Below are positions 36,390-48,153 of a DNA stretch of 64,000 nt, in pieces (position 1 is the stretch's first letter; the number at the start of each line of letters is the position of its first letter). The notes beneath the pieces were generated by a model. It was not told the origin of the DNA. It saw nothing but the letters and a program-made list of their open reading frames with translations, and did no database searches. Position numbers and translations under genes: made by a program. The stretch lies in NCBI RefSeq assembly GCF_958298935.1, contig NC_084927.1:37204501-37268500 (forward strand), read 5' to 3'. The stretch comes from Phragmites australis. Taxonomy: Eukaryota > Streptophyta > Magnoliopsida > Poales > Poaceae.

Positions 36390-36999
36390 CATTCGGGGAA
36401 CACTTTCTTACAAGTAGTCAAAAGCAGAAACTGCATTATGAAGGTGTTCGGCCGAAAATATTGCCGTTTAGCTGAACTTGGCAGTCGTTGATCTGTCTAC
36501 TTTAGACCACTCCTAATACTCCATGATGTATAATACTTTAGATACTAATTGGATAGACACATAAGATAATTGGGCAAGCACATAACAGAAAGATCGATTA
36601 CCTGGGAGGGGTGACCGGCTGGACGAGCGGCGGCTGGACGGCGGGCGTCGGCTGGAGGTGAGGGCTGGCTGGAGGTGCGGCACCGGCTGGAGGGCTGGAG
36701 GGCGGGGTGATGGGAGATCCGGAGAGAGAAGGGAGCCGACGGGAGATTGGAATAGAAGATCAAAAGAAAACGTTTCGGAGAACATAATGGTATTAGTGGG
36801 TAACTACATGATGCTTATGTGGGTATTTTTATTTTTTTTTAAATCATAATATGCAAAAAGCTGGTTAGACACATATCGTAGATTATGATAGATAAAGGGG
36901 ACCAGATTTTGAAAAGCGGATTATACAATCTAACTGTTTGTTTTAGCTTTAGTTTTTAAAAGCAACTTTTCAAAATCCAAAACTAAAATAAACAGGCCC
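36390..36999 (-). mobile_element. Right-end remnant of the Harbinger element, copy 2
   Basis: This matches 27066-27667, ending AAACAGGCCC and then TAA. The left terminal repeat and both genes are gone. The junction at about 36365-36390 carries some 25 bp found on neither side in copy 1. Confidence 0.85.
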
Positions 37000-37358
37000 T
37001 AACTGTCCCAAATGTAAGCATGCCAACTTCTACGTAATAGATTCATCATAAAAGTATTTTTATAACATTAAATTATTTTTATTTGAAATATTATATTTTT
37101 ATACAAATTACTAGTTGAAGTATCACTTTATAGACTACATGATGTCATAAACATCATGTATATACTTCTTTTATGTATAAAAAAGAGTATATAGCAAAAA
37201 TGAAAGGCTAACATTGAATTTTTTTTCATACAACTCATATTGGAGTATCTTAGAATTAGTATTAGAGTATACTAAAAATGATAAAAGAGTATAAAGTATT
37301 TGTTTAGGTGATATATTGCATGTGGGAGTACATACTCCTAGGAGTATAGAATAGGTGT

Positions 37359-37360
<2 letters not shown>

Positions 37361-37421
<61 letters not shown>
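37361..37421. repeat. (TA)n microsatellite, copy 2
   Basis: About 60 bp of uninterrupted TA. It is preceded by about 200 bp (37160-37360) absent from copy 1. Confidence 0.95.
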
Positions 37422-37423
<2 letters not shown>

Positions 37424-37538
37424 GTGCACTAGATTGCATGCCACTGCAAACGTATCGTGTCATCATTTGAACACTCTTAGCCTTGGTGGATTTCATCTTT
37501 GCCTTGTCAAGGAGGACCATATTGTGTCATCACTCTTA

Positions 37539-37876
37539 GGCCATCTCCGGTAGTACCCATCTCCAGCAGTACCAGTACCAGTACTTCGTAAAGTACTGTA
37601 GCACTGGAACTTGCACAATGGTAAATGGTAGGGTCTGTATTTTTGCGGACTACTGTAGCAACGCGTATCACTGTAGCAGTACTGCTCGCAGGGACTTCCA
37701 GTGGGCCCCGGGCAGGAAAACGCGTCGGTACTGTAGTAGTACTGTAGCAATACTGTTCACAAACGCTGACAGACGGGTTTAGAGAGAGAAAAAGAGGAGT
37801 AGAAGATAGGAAATGGAGTAGCTACTGTAATAGTATTTTTGAGAATGAAAATTTGAGATAGTTGTTGGAGATGGCC
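37539..37876. mobile_element. Tourist/Harbinger-type MITE with a preserved empty site
   Basis: 338 bp with GGCCATCTCC and GGAGATGGCC ends and TTA on both sides (37536-37538, 37877-37879). It is rich in TACTGTAGCA motifs. At the homologous position in copy 1 (about 27979) the sequence runs CACTCTTAGGAAGG with no insert, so the boundaries are confirmed by an empty site. Confidence 0.9.
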
Positions 37877-37962
37877 TTAAGAAGATACTAGTAGATTATA
37901 ATAGAAAGTGGCCTCAATTCGTCAGCGGACAAATGTAGGTTTGAAGCATCCCAATAGACTAA

Positions 37963-38266
37963 GGTAATCTACAGTAGTTTACCTTAAATTTTTATCCTAA
38001 AAACATTATTACAATATCCCATATCACTATTACAGCATTCCTTATTTCTCCATCTCCAGTAGTTACCTATTTCCTAACTTCTACTTCTCTTTTTTTCTCT
38101 CTCGGCCCGCTATCAACCTCTGTCAGACATTGTTTTCTCCCTTCGGACCCACTGGCAATCTCTTTTGGTAGCACCGGATACCAACTCTGCTAGAGTTGCT
38201 ACAGTGCACCGTAAAAGTACTGTAGCAACCGGATCTTCAAAAATGACACCTCTGGTGGAGATGGCC
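37963..38266. mobile_element. Second MITE-like insert in copy 2
   Basis: This is absent from copy 1, where GACTAAACTGCTAGCC is followed directly by TGGTTAGTGCAC. It ends GGTGGAGATGGCC then TTA, and carries the same TACTGTAGCA motifs as the neighbouring MITE. The left end is diverged or trimmed. Confidence 0.6.
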
Positions 38267-38396
38267 TTAGTACACATTGGAATGATCGCAGGAAGCCAGG
38301 AATGCGTCGTCGCTATACCCTTTTTGACGACGGTGATACGATCCTTGTTCTGCAAGGTACTCACAGGATCAACATCTCATGTGCCGAGGACGAAAC

Positions 38397-38490
38397 GATT
38401 AAGGAATCGTTCCTCAACTCCACGCGACGAGAATCTTACGCTGTCTTCTAATAATGAGGTAGCTGAAAACGAATTGATAATTAATAATTG
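38397..38490 (+). repeat. Single unit of the 93-bp repeat
   Basis: Homologue of the three-unit array at 28207-28485; one unit only. Confidence 0.85.
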
Positions 38491-39160
38491 GTTTGAACAA
38501 GTCTACTGTTTTGAACAAGAATATCAACATGAGACTATGAAGGGACTGCACAAGTTCGACTGACCAGCTCAACAAGCTTTTCGCCGGTGTTGTTGGAAGG
38601 ATCGAATGATTCCAAATGAGCGTGAATTGAGTTTTAATTAAAATTATTTTTACCGAGTACCAGAATAAATATTAATCTTATCGTAAATGAAATATTATAT
38701 AACTAAACAAATAAGTTAGAGAAGATAATAAAACAAGCAAGCAAAGAAACTAAATAAATTGTAAAATTAAAAGCTTACCGAAAGTTAAATCCTCAAAGTA
38801 AATATAAAAATTAAAAAGATAGATAAGGACATAAATTTTTCTTGAGATATTGAGGAGGTGACGCACCATCTAGTCCTAATTAAAGAATCCACTAATGATA
38901 TCATTCTCCTTGCTCCCTCGTGATATTTCATTTCTCATCTCTAGATTGCCGAATATTAAACAGAGTATATCACTCCTTTCGAGACTCCTATAAGAATTCT
39001 AAGAACCCACCGAGATATTTTTAATCATCAAAGACCAGCTATGTGTTACCAATCACTAAAAGTAAGCTAATATCTTTACTTAACCAAGATCAAACCTAAA
39101 CTACAGTATATACACACTTGCTACTTTCTAACATTAATGATATCCTAAATCTTCCAATAC

Positions 39161-40314
39161 GATAAGTTTAATTGGTTTTACCGGAGTTCAGTATATCTAA
39201 AGGACAAGATACTCACTGTACTCGTGTTATTAGTCTGATACGGTAAGTTTAATAATTATCATGAGGTAGGCACGTGGTGCTCGACAGACCACGCACGGCT
39301 GCTTCCTAAGGGGACCAAAACAAACAAGAGTACTAGTTGCCTCATTCTCGCTCCACTAATCAGGTTAAATTTTATTCTAAATCTAAACCTAATTACCTGT
39401 CAAATCTTACAACAGAGGAACGGCGTGAAGATGACGATGCGGAGGGGACCAGGGCAGAGGAGGCGGCGCCAGCGCAGAGGGGGCAACGCCGGGCACGATG
39501 GGAGTGGCGCTGGTACGAAGAAGGCGGACGGCGACGCTGGGCCAGACCGCGCGTAGGAGTCAGGGCAGATGGCGTCACGGTCCTTGCAGGGTGTGACATC
39601 GGGGCGGGGGTTGACCGGTTGGGGATCGAGCTTTCCGGAAGCTTAAGGCAAATTAATGCTCCAGTGCAAGCACTATTACTCGGGTTAACTACTGGACAAA
39701 GCGTCGCACTCAAAACACACAATTGTTGCTTTCTTTCAGCAGTTCAGCACACGGTCTGGACACTAAACCATTCACTACCAAGTACCAATGCAGCAATAGT
39801 TAGGCCGGGTTCGCTTCCACTCACAGCTACCTGCTTATCAAGTACAGTACCAACTCACCTTCCATATTTTCCTAAAAAAATCACCTTCCATATTCTCTCG
39901 TCTCCACACTCCATAATCAGACTCAAGCTGAGGACACGAAGAAATAAAAAAAGAAAAATGATTGCGTTTGAGTTTTTTCCAATCCTAAAAATAGTTGTCA
40001 CTCATTGTACAAAATAATTGCTGTATGACAACGGCTCCATCCTAAAAATAGTTGTTTTCTCCTTTTATTTCAGTACGCACATGCAGTACAGATGGACACC
40101 AGAGTTATAGCATTGATACAGTGAACGTGTACAATCAAACTGGCATTCGCCATCAGCGAATCATCATTTGCAATTCTCTTGTCCAAAAGTCTCCATTGTT
40201 TTGAATAAAATTTCTACATGAGAGTGAGACCACAAGTTTGACTGACCTCGACAGCAAGGGTCAAGTATGAACATTAGGCCGGTGCTCCTCACCCGTGACC
40301 CGTCTCCATCTTAT
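39161..40314. other. Copy-2-specific insert
   Basis: It carries an open frame of 226 codons (39337-40017), but its composition is arginine-rich then unstructured and it has no recognised domain. Part (about 39690-39830) is related to 44790-44950, so this is probably repeat DNA. Confidence 0.4.
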
Positions 40315-42170
40315 CTGCCTTTTAGCCTAACTTGAATTCTTAAGAACCACTTGCATCATGAAAAATTCGAGCGTTATTGGTCAATGCAGCCAGCGTACGT
40401 ACACTCCTCCCGTTTCTTTCATAACTCGAGATTTTTATTCAGTTGAACGTTCGAGATTTTTATTCAGTTAACGTGAGGGCCACGAATATCTCGTCTAGAC
40501 TGGCTAGACTGTTTTCGGAAAAATGCACGGGGTGATGTATGGTAGAGGTAGATAGCATATAAAACTCGTCTCGGAAAAGTTTTTAGTAAAAATGTCCTTG
40601 ATTTCAACAGGTTTTCAGCGTCAGGCGAGAGTGATGCAAGCAGAGCGGGTACGACGACTTCCAGTCTTTCACACGGCAAAATAATTGCTTCTACTTACTC
40701 TAACGGTCCCTCGTATGTACGTGCGTGCGTCTTGCCATACGCATATGTATGTTTGTTCTTCAGAGTTGGAGAAAAGTCGAAGCAGGGCAGAGGCGGCTAC
40801 GAGCAAGGAAAATTTCAGGATGTTGTGCGTATGTACTCTATTCTAGCTGTGCATTTGTATTAAGATTCTTGCGAAGAGTTAGATTAAAATAATAAGGTTT
40901 ATGAAAGAATTAAATGATGTAGGAGAGATTGACGATCGAGATAAAAGATATATATACACTATAATATGAAGTTACATTTCTCCTACGAGTGAACACATAT
41001 GCTACTACACTGGTGACTTGTCATCAAGTTGCATGTGCTCAGAGAACCCAGACTTAGGCTTGTATGGTTAATGTAGTTGTTAAATCATAGGTTTATATTT
41101 TGCGAATTTTATTAAGATATAATTTTTTTATGGTAAGCAATATATCCATCGACAGTGATGTATTTATGATGTCTTTATCAATTTTTAAGTTATACATCTG
41201 AGCTTTAGTAGGTGTTTTGTGTGTGAGTGTATAGTGTTATAAGTTGCACTAGTGTTTCTAAAAAAAAATTGCACGAACTCGGTTAAAAATAGTATGAGAT
41301 CATGTAGGATCAAGATTGACGATTATGAGAGTGAATATGAGCCTAAAAAGATTTCTTATAAAATTGATAGTCTTCTTCTATTCTTAAATTCAACATACCT
41401 CAAAAGCATGTGCAAAAGCAAAAGAGACAGAAGTAGATTGCAAGACTTCCAAAACAAATGCTCTTATTCGATGGATGTGAACTCTATATTCTATTTAAGA
41501 CTATACCAAGAGTCATAGTGTAAGAAAGCAATTAACTTGAACAAAAACTCATAAACATAAGAAAACCAATTATCAGAAGAAGATATTCTTCAAGTTGATA
41601 TATCTAGAGGATTAGGATGATTCAAGACCAACTCATATGAAAAGATTAACCCTCTAAAAATAAGAAGAATACCTCTTACAAGATCAAAAAGAGCAGATCT
41701 CCAAGAAAACAAAAATTGATAAGAAAACACTAAAAACTTATACCAAAACATGGAAGAAAAAAAGTAGAAGACTAGAAGGAGATAAACTCAAGCATATGTA
41801 AAAACAGTCTCTTCATTAAGCTTAGACGAACGTCTAGTTGGCTAAATACAGATTATAAAGTATTTTTCTTATAAAAGTTCTGATCTAAATATAGGCTAAG
41901 CAATTCTCTCTCTCCATATAACACAAGTGAAAGGCTCTCAAAACTCTCCAAGATTGTCACATTTACACCAGTCATACTCCTCTATTTATAGGTCTAGTGG
42001 GCTTGCTTAACCCATTAACAATCTTATTCCTAAACCACATTTCACTTTCACTGACATCCCTTTCGTTTAATTTTATTAACACGTCGTATTCATCTTTTAT
42101 TATGTTATGTCATCATTGAGATAAGTACTCTTTGTGCCTATAGCGAAAGGGAGGAGGCCACCCTTATTAT
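40315..42170 (-). mobile_element. Repeat block with minus-strand core promoter, copy 2
   Basis: Homologue of 29132-30955 in the same orientation, including the minus-strand CTATAAATAG near 41975-41990 and the LTR-like end near 41300. A short extra repeat of TCGAGATTTTTATTCAGTT occurs near 40427-40470. Confidence 0.5.
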
Positions 42171-42625
42171 TCATTCACCCCCTGTAACCATGTATTTTAC
42201 CCATATTCGATCGTACAAAGACCAGCCCTAATTGGTGCTCCGATCTCGTGTCCTAACACGGATTAAGACCCTCATTGTTAATCGCAGGTCATGATCAACC
42301 GATCTTTACTCTGATTTTCGGTAACAAAAATGAGCCGGCTTTTGGTCCCGGCCAGGGATGGCCACTGCGAATCCACGGCGCGACTGCTGTATACTTGTAT
42401 GTGCACTGGACAGACGTAGTGCAGTGGATTAACAAAATACTAGAGCACTTATCCGCTATGGCACCAGCAGCCTGGTAGAAAAGTGTGCCGGATTAGAGCT
42501 AGTCAATTGCTGACTATTCAGCTCTAGATTGATATGTGCTTGATGGTTTATTATGCGAATAGTATCAGTGGACTCCAGCTTTGACTACCGTATTGTGTAA
42601 TTGTGTCATAATTTGATCACTCTTA

Positions 42626-43048
42626 GATCATCTTCAACAGCTACTTTAAATTTTCATCCTCAAAAACACTATTACAGTATCATCTATCACTATTACAGCA
42701 TCCCTTATTTTTTCATCTCCTGCAGCTACCCATTTTCTATCTTCTACTCCTCTTTTTCTCTCTCTGGACCCGCGGTCAGCCTCTGTGAACAGTATTGCTA
42801 CAGTACTACTACAGTGTTGCTGCAGTACCCAACGCGTTTTTCTACCTCCGGCCACTGTCAGTCCATGTGAGCAGTGTTGCTACAGTACTACTACGCAAAA
42901 AATACAGACCCCTCCCTCTCCGCAACACTGTAGCGTCACTGGTTTGCACTGTAGCACTAGATGGAGTATCTGTTGGAGTGCAACTTCCGGTGCTAAGTTA
43001 CTTTACGGAGTACTGTAGCACTGCATACAGGTGCTGCTGGAGTTGACC
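42626..43048. mobile_element. Tourist/Harbinger-type MITE, TTA flanked
   Basis: 423 bp beginning GATCATCTTCAACAGC and ending GCTGCTGGAGTTGACC, with TTA at 42623-42625 and 43049-43051. The interior is rich in TGCTACAGTACTACTAC. It sits at the homologue of the site used by the unrelated MITE at 34387-34663. Confidence 0.75.
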
Positions 43049-43165
43049 TTACTAGTAACTAAGTAGTTCTAATCTAGTGGAGTGTTTCAAATCTCCATTC
43101 TTAATTCTTCCATTTGCAGGTTGGAATCACTCTCTAGAATGGTCACTTGCTCAAAAAAGCCTTCT

Positions 43166-45190
43166 ATATGTATGTTGAGGGAAGTAGATTGAGTAGAGTC
43201 ATATTTGTCAAAAAGAAAAACGTTTGGTTGATTGTATCTGTCTAAAAAGGTTAAATTGAATTTCTGTTTGGTTGATCGAATCGGAAATAGTATGCGCAGA
43301 TATGAGCTGAGATTGTAATTGGCTTTTCGTATAAAGGTAGTTTTATGATAGTGACAAGTAGATCTATCTGGCATTAGCGTATGCAAAAGCATACATCTAT
43401 GAGACCAGACTATAAACGTAAATTTGTATCTGCTAAGCTAAATTGAAATATATATATATTAAAGATTATTCGTATCTATAGGATCAGGTTCCAACCAATC
43501 AGCCTATTACTGCACGATAAAGGAGTGCTGGTCGCAGGAATGCGTCGCCACGATAACTTCCTTTTGACGATATATGGTACGTGATAATCCTTGATCACAC
43601 ATCGATCTCACGTGCCGAGTCTGCTTCACCTTTAGCGTTGCGCACCGAGCACGAATCGAACGAACCGGCCCTCAACTCCACTCGGCCAAAATCTTCATTC
43701 CAATCCTCCGTGTTTGCCTGGCCGGATTCGATTGCTACGTACGCACTTGACAAGCTTTTACCTTTTTTTCCCCTATCACGTTGTGCGTTCCGACTGTTTT
43801 AAGGTGTCGTGGGCTTTTCAAAAGGCAAAGAAGGCCGTGTAACTTTTGGAATATATATACCGTACCCCTTTCCTCTGCCGTGCACTCTCAAACACCTGAA
43901 CCGGCAAATATTGCTGATCGAACAGGCGTCCGAAAGTTTGGTGACCGTCTGACGAATGAACGCACTACGAAACAAACCAACGCAACAGGCACGATCTGAT
44001 GCTGCTTTGGGCCACGTGATTGATCGATTGGGTGGGTGAGGGAATCGGATGAATTAACTAAGTTAATTCAAAGTGCACGCAAAAAGTGCGAGTTGTAGCC
44101 CTTGATCGCCATGTAGCATGCTTTGCTATTTGGTTCGCTTAAATATAGGGTAATTCCATTACAGAGGGTAAGTAATACCATTTCATTTGTATTTTTCTGA
44201 CAGTCCGTAATCAGTTAACAGTGTAATCTGATCCCATCATCCACCGTAATCAGAAAAAGATGCATGCGTCGGCCCCCACTCAAGACGCAAACGGCACCGC
44301 ATTGTTGCCGATAAGATCTTCAGCGGTGACAAGGACGGTAAGATGCTGAAGGCTCGAGGAGGAATGGACGGACGCATGAGATTGAATATGTATATAAATA
44401 AGTGTGAAATTATATTTTTCCCATGACTAATTGGTAGTATTTTCTTGCAGTGTTGCTTCCTAAAAACGGGTGCAGTGGATGCAGAGACCCAAGTCAACAC
44501 GCAAGATGGCCGCGATGGGTAATAATACAATTAATATACTTATTCGAGTTTTTCAGAAGCTTAATGTCATCTCTAATAGATATTTTAAAAATTTATGTTC
44601 TATAACAGTATTATATTATACTTTATCTTTCAATCTTTTATAAACAGTAATACGATACTCCATCCCTGCAAATTTGCCGTTCCTCGTTGCTACAGTGATA
44701 CCGGGCGTCTACTGTGGCACGATACCGGGCTAGCTGAGTGACATCCGCGCTGCTGCAGTGATATGCTGGCGTTTGCTACGGTACAAGCACTGCTGGGTCG
44801 GGTTAACTGCTGGACCGTAACAATCACTTTCTCGATCGGCAAAAGTCTAAAAACGTGTCACTCAAACTGGCGGCACGCGAGCTTGGACTAACCATTTACT
44901 ACTAGTACCAGTGTAGCAATAATTTGCCCGGTTTCACTTTCACTTCCGTTAATGGGTAGCTGGCGACAGTGCTGCCACTAATCGGAGCCGAGCTCCCAAG
45001 TCCGTCAAGATGCTGTGATGGAACCCCCGACGAGGACGACGACGACGACGACTCGGCAGGTCGTCGCGGCCACGGAACCCGTCAAGCGGGTTGGCTCCCT
45101 GACCCGCGCGCGGTCTCGTCCGGCGGCGGGCGCGTTCCACACGGCACGGCTCCCTGCGGCAGGGTCCAAGGAGCGCCGGAACAGAGAGAG
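43166..45190. other. Repeat-derived intergenic DNA
   Basis: 43166-43500 is the end of copy 2. 43500-43720 is diverged homology to 28090-28270. About 44560-44780 again carries GCTACAGTGATACC MITE-like text. 44960-45190 is GC-rich and ends in the purine tract GGAACAGAGAGAG before the copia LTR. It may be the tail of another copy of that element. No gene is recognised. Confidence 0.4.
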
Positions 45191-45661
45191 TGAACCAAAA
45201 AAAAAAAAAAACTCCAAAACATCCAACATTCCAGGCTACGTAATCATCGACTAGGCCACACAACGGTTTCGTTAACGCTGTTGCTTGTAATCCTGTGCTG
45301 TTCGTGTCTTAGCTTTGGATTCCAATAAGCCGGCTAGATAGCTCAAGCCCGGCATGTCAGTAAGCTCGACGCATGCCAGTTCATGCGGAGCGCGTCGTGT
45401 CCTAGTCTTCATGGAGGAGTGCGCGGTATGGCGAGGTCGTGGAATGGCTCGATCAGTTTGACGTTCATGCCGCGCATGTAGGGCAGTTAGCTGCCGAGTT
45501 TAGGAGGTCATTTGTTCTATTTAATTGCGAATACAAACCCAAAAAAGCTGCCAGTCATTGCAGCGAAAAAACGAGTTCGTGTTCCAGGTGTTCGTGTGCG
45601 TTCCTTGCGTTCTAGTGTGGTTCCGGTGCTCGTCGGCGACAGGGGCTCGCCGGGTTCGCCA
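45191..45661 (+). repeat. Left LTR of the copia element
   Basis: 471 bp, TG...CA ends, followed by the primer-binding site. No strong TATA box is visible; GC content is high. Confidence 0.8.
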
Positions 45662-45666
45662 ATAGT

Positions 45667-45678
45667 TGGTACCAGAGC
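45667..45678 (+). other. Primer-binding site of the copia element
   Basis: TGGTACCAGAGC is complementary to the 3' end of initiator methionine tRNA with one difference from the usual TGGTATCAGAGC. It lies five bases after the LTR. Confidence 0.85.
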
Positions 45679-45699
45679 GGTTACGGCACTGGGGCCGGG

Positions 45700-47820
45700 A
45701 TGTCGCAGCAGTCAAGGCCGTCGCAGACTCCTTCGTGTAGCGGACGCAGGCAGTCTCTGTCGCCGCCGCCACGGCGGCCACGGTTCCGCGATGGCGAGAG
45801 GAGAGTCGTGGTGGAACGCCGCGTCGTCAAGGATGTCGGGTCGGCGGGCTGGCCAACCCTCACGAAGACCAACTACGGCGCCTGGTCGGCGCTCATGCGC
45901 GTCATGCTGCGGGCACGGGGCCTGTGGGACGCGGTGAACTTCGACGACGCCGATGACCTCAACGATCAGATGGCGTTGGAGGCCATCTGCAAGGCGGTGC
46001 CGGCTGACATGCTCGAGACGATTGCGAACAAGCCGAACGCCAAGGCGGCTTGGGACGACCTCAGGACGGCGAACCTCGGCGTCGAGCGCGTGCAAAAGGC
46101 CAAGGCACACACCCTGCGAAGGGAGTTCGACGCCCTCGCGTTCAAGGACGGGGAGACCATCGGCGAGTTCGCCGTGCGCCTCAACGGGCTGGTGCAGCAG
46201 CTCAAGACCCTCGGCGACGGCGACGACTACAAGGAGGCGACGGTCTGGCGGAAATTCTTGCAGGCACTGCCTCCGCGCTATCACCAGATCGCGATGTCGA
46301 TTGAGACATTGCTCGATCTGGACGAGCTGTCAGTGGAGCAGCTGGTCGGGCGTTTGAAGGCGGTGGAGGAGCGTCACGATCTCAGCGGCGGCGGCACCAA
46401 CATCGCGCGCCTCAACCTCACGGAGGAGGAGCTGGTGGCGCGGGTGAGTAAACGTCTGCAGATCTCCGGCGGCGGCACATCGGAGAAAGGCCAGAGTTCC
46501 TCTGGCGGAGGAAGAAATCGAGGCCGCGGGCGTGGACGCCCGCGCGAGAAGGATGGCGCCGCTGGCGGATCCAAGCAGAAGAAGGGCGACGCCACGGGCG
46601 GTGGCGACGTCGCCAAGGATGAATGCCGGTACTGCGGGTTCAAGGGCCACTGGGCCCGCGAATGCCGCAAGAAGAAGCGGGACGAGGCCGCACACCTGGT
46701 CCAGGCGGAGGAGGAGATCGAGGGCACCCTGCTCATGGCGAGGGTGAGCTCAGTGCAGCTCCGTTCTTCACCACCGCCACGCCAGATCGCCGCGACGCCG
46801 GGATCGCAGGTACGGCCAGTTCATTTGGAGGAGGCTCGAGTGTTCGCGCAGTTCGGCGGCGAAAGGAGGGATGACGACACCCGGTGGTACCTCGACACGG
46901 GCGCGACAAACCATATGACCGGGTCGCGCGACGTCTTCTCCGAGCTCGACGAGAACATCATCGGCACAGTTCGCTTCGGAGACGGCTCCGTCGTAAACAT
47001 CGAGGGGCGCGGCACGGTGCTCTTCGCTTGCAAGACCGGCGAGCTTCGGCAACTCGCCGGCGTGTACCTCATCCCGCGCCTCGACACCAACCTCATCAGC
47101 ATCGAGCAGCTTGACGAGGACAGCTACGATGTGCACATCGCGGACGGGGTGATGTGTATCCGTGACGAGCGTCGGCGGCTCATGGCGCGAATCCGGCGCT
47201 CCGGCAATCGACTCTACACCATCCAGCTTCAGATCGCGCGCCCGGTGTGCTTGACGGCGAGGCGCGTGGACGAAGCGTGGCGTTGGCACCAGCATTTCAG
47301 GCACGTCAACTTCCGGGCGCTGCGCAAGCTCATGGCCGGGAACATGGTGCGGGGCCTGCCGCACATTGATCACGTCGATCAAGTGTGTGATAGCTGCTTG
47401 GTGGGCAAGCAGCGACGCAACCCGTTCCCGGAACAGGCGCGACGACGAGCCATGGGCGGCCTCGACCTGGTTCACGGTGACATCTACGGGCCGATCTCAC
47501 CGACAACGCCGAGCGGGAACCGGTACTTTCTACTGCTGGTGGATGACATGAGCCGCTTCATGTGGCTGTGGCTTCTGTCCAGGAAGGATCAGGCGCCGGC
47601 GGCGATCAGGAGTTTCAAGAACGCGGCGGAGGTGGAGTCCGGCCGCAAGCTGAAGGTGCTCCGTACTGAGCGCCGGAACAGAGAGAGTGAACCAAAAAAA
47701 AAACTCCAAAACATCCAACATTCCAGGCTACGTAATCATCGACTAGGCCACACAACGGTTTCGTTAACGCTGTTGCTTGTAATCCTGTGCTGTTCGTGTC
47801 TTAGCTTTGGATTCCAATAA
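45700..47820 (+). pseudogene. Copia gag-protease-truncated integrase polyprotein
   Basis: A single open frame of 706 codons. The gag/UBN2-like region spans about residues 50-225. The zinc knuckle CX2CX4HX4C is C309, C312, H317, C322. The aspartic protease DTGA is at 399-402. The gag-pre-integrase HHCC zinc region includes H530/H535 and C563/C566, and the first integrase Asp is D593 in HGDIYGP. At about residue 656 the expected LRTD segment changes to RTERRNRE and runs into the right LTR, ending at 47820. The second catalytic Asp, the Glu, reverse transcriptase and RNase H are absent. Gag and protease appear intact, so particle proteins might still be made, but the element cannot move alone. 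Codon use is very GC-rich compared with the AT-rich flanks. Confidence 0.9.
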
Positions 47821-48153
47821 GCCGGCTAGATAGCTCAAGCCCGGCATGTCAGTAAGCTCGACGCATGCCAGTTCATGCGGAGCGCGTCGTGTCCTAGTCT
47901 TCAGGGAGGAGTGCGCGGCATGGCGAGGTCGTGGAATGGCTCGATCAGTTTGACGTTCATGCCGCGCATGTAGGGTAGTTAGCTGCCGAGTTTAGGAGGT
48001 CATTTGTTCTATTTAATTGCGAATACAAACCCAAAAAAGCTGCCAGTCATTGCAGCAAAAAAATGAGTTCGTGTTCCAGGTGTTCGTGTGCGTTCCTTGC
48101 GTTCTAGTGTGGTTCCGGTTCTCGCCGGCGACAGGGGCTCGCCGGGTTCGCCA
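47688..48153 (+). repeat. Right LTR of the copia element
   Basis: 466 bp, nearly identical to the left LTR. It is preceded by GAGCGCCGGAACAGAGAGAG, the presumed polypurine tract, and followed by ACAAATGCATCG. Confidence 0.8.

Larger units (their letters stand above)
35233..43500 (+). repeat. Tandem duplication, copy 2 (about 8.3 kb)
   Basis: Blocks homologous to copy 1 occur in order: 35233-36090, 36114-38520, 38530-39160 (LTR fragment), 40315-42170 and 42510-43500. It lacks most of the Harbinger element and the solo LTR, but has its own MITEs and an insert at about 39160-40314. Further partial homology to the block end continues to about 43720, so a third, truncated unit may follow. Confidence 0.75.
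45191..48153 (+). mobile_element. Ty1/copia retrotransposon, internally deleted
   Basis: LTRs at 45191-45661 and 47688-48153 begin TGAACC and end TTCGCCA. By eye they differ by seven substitutions and a 15-versus-10 A run, about 98.5 % identity, which indicates a recent insertion. A primer site TGGTACCAGAGC (45667-45678) follows the left LTR. The internal part is only 2.03 kb and lacks reverse transcriptase and RNase H. No target duplication is visible around the pair; a purine tract precedes both LTRs, as if the left LTR were itself the right end of another copy. Confidence 0.88.

Noticed and set aside
37338..37520. Minus-strand frame with a long Tyr-Ile run
   Set aside because: Translation of the (TA)n microsatellite.
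39337..40017. 226-codon plus-strand open frame
   Set aside because: Arginine-rich then unstructured, no domain, lies in a copy-specific repeat insert partly related to 44.8-44.95 kb.
45712..47475. Long minus-strand frames across the copia polyprotein
   Set aside because: Antisense shadows of a GC-rich coding region; no domain.
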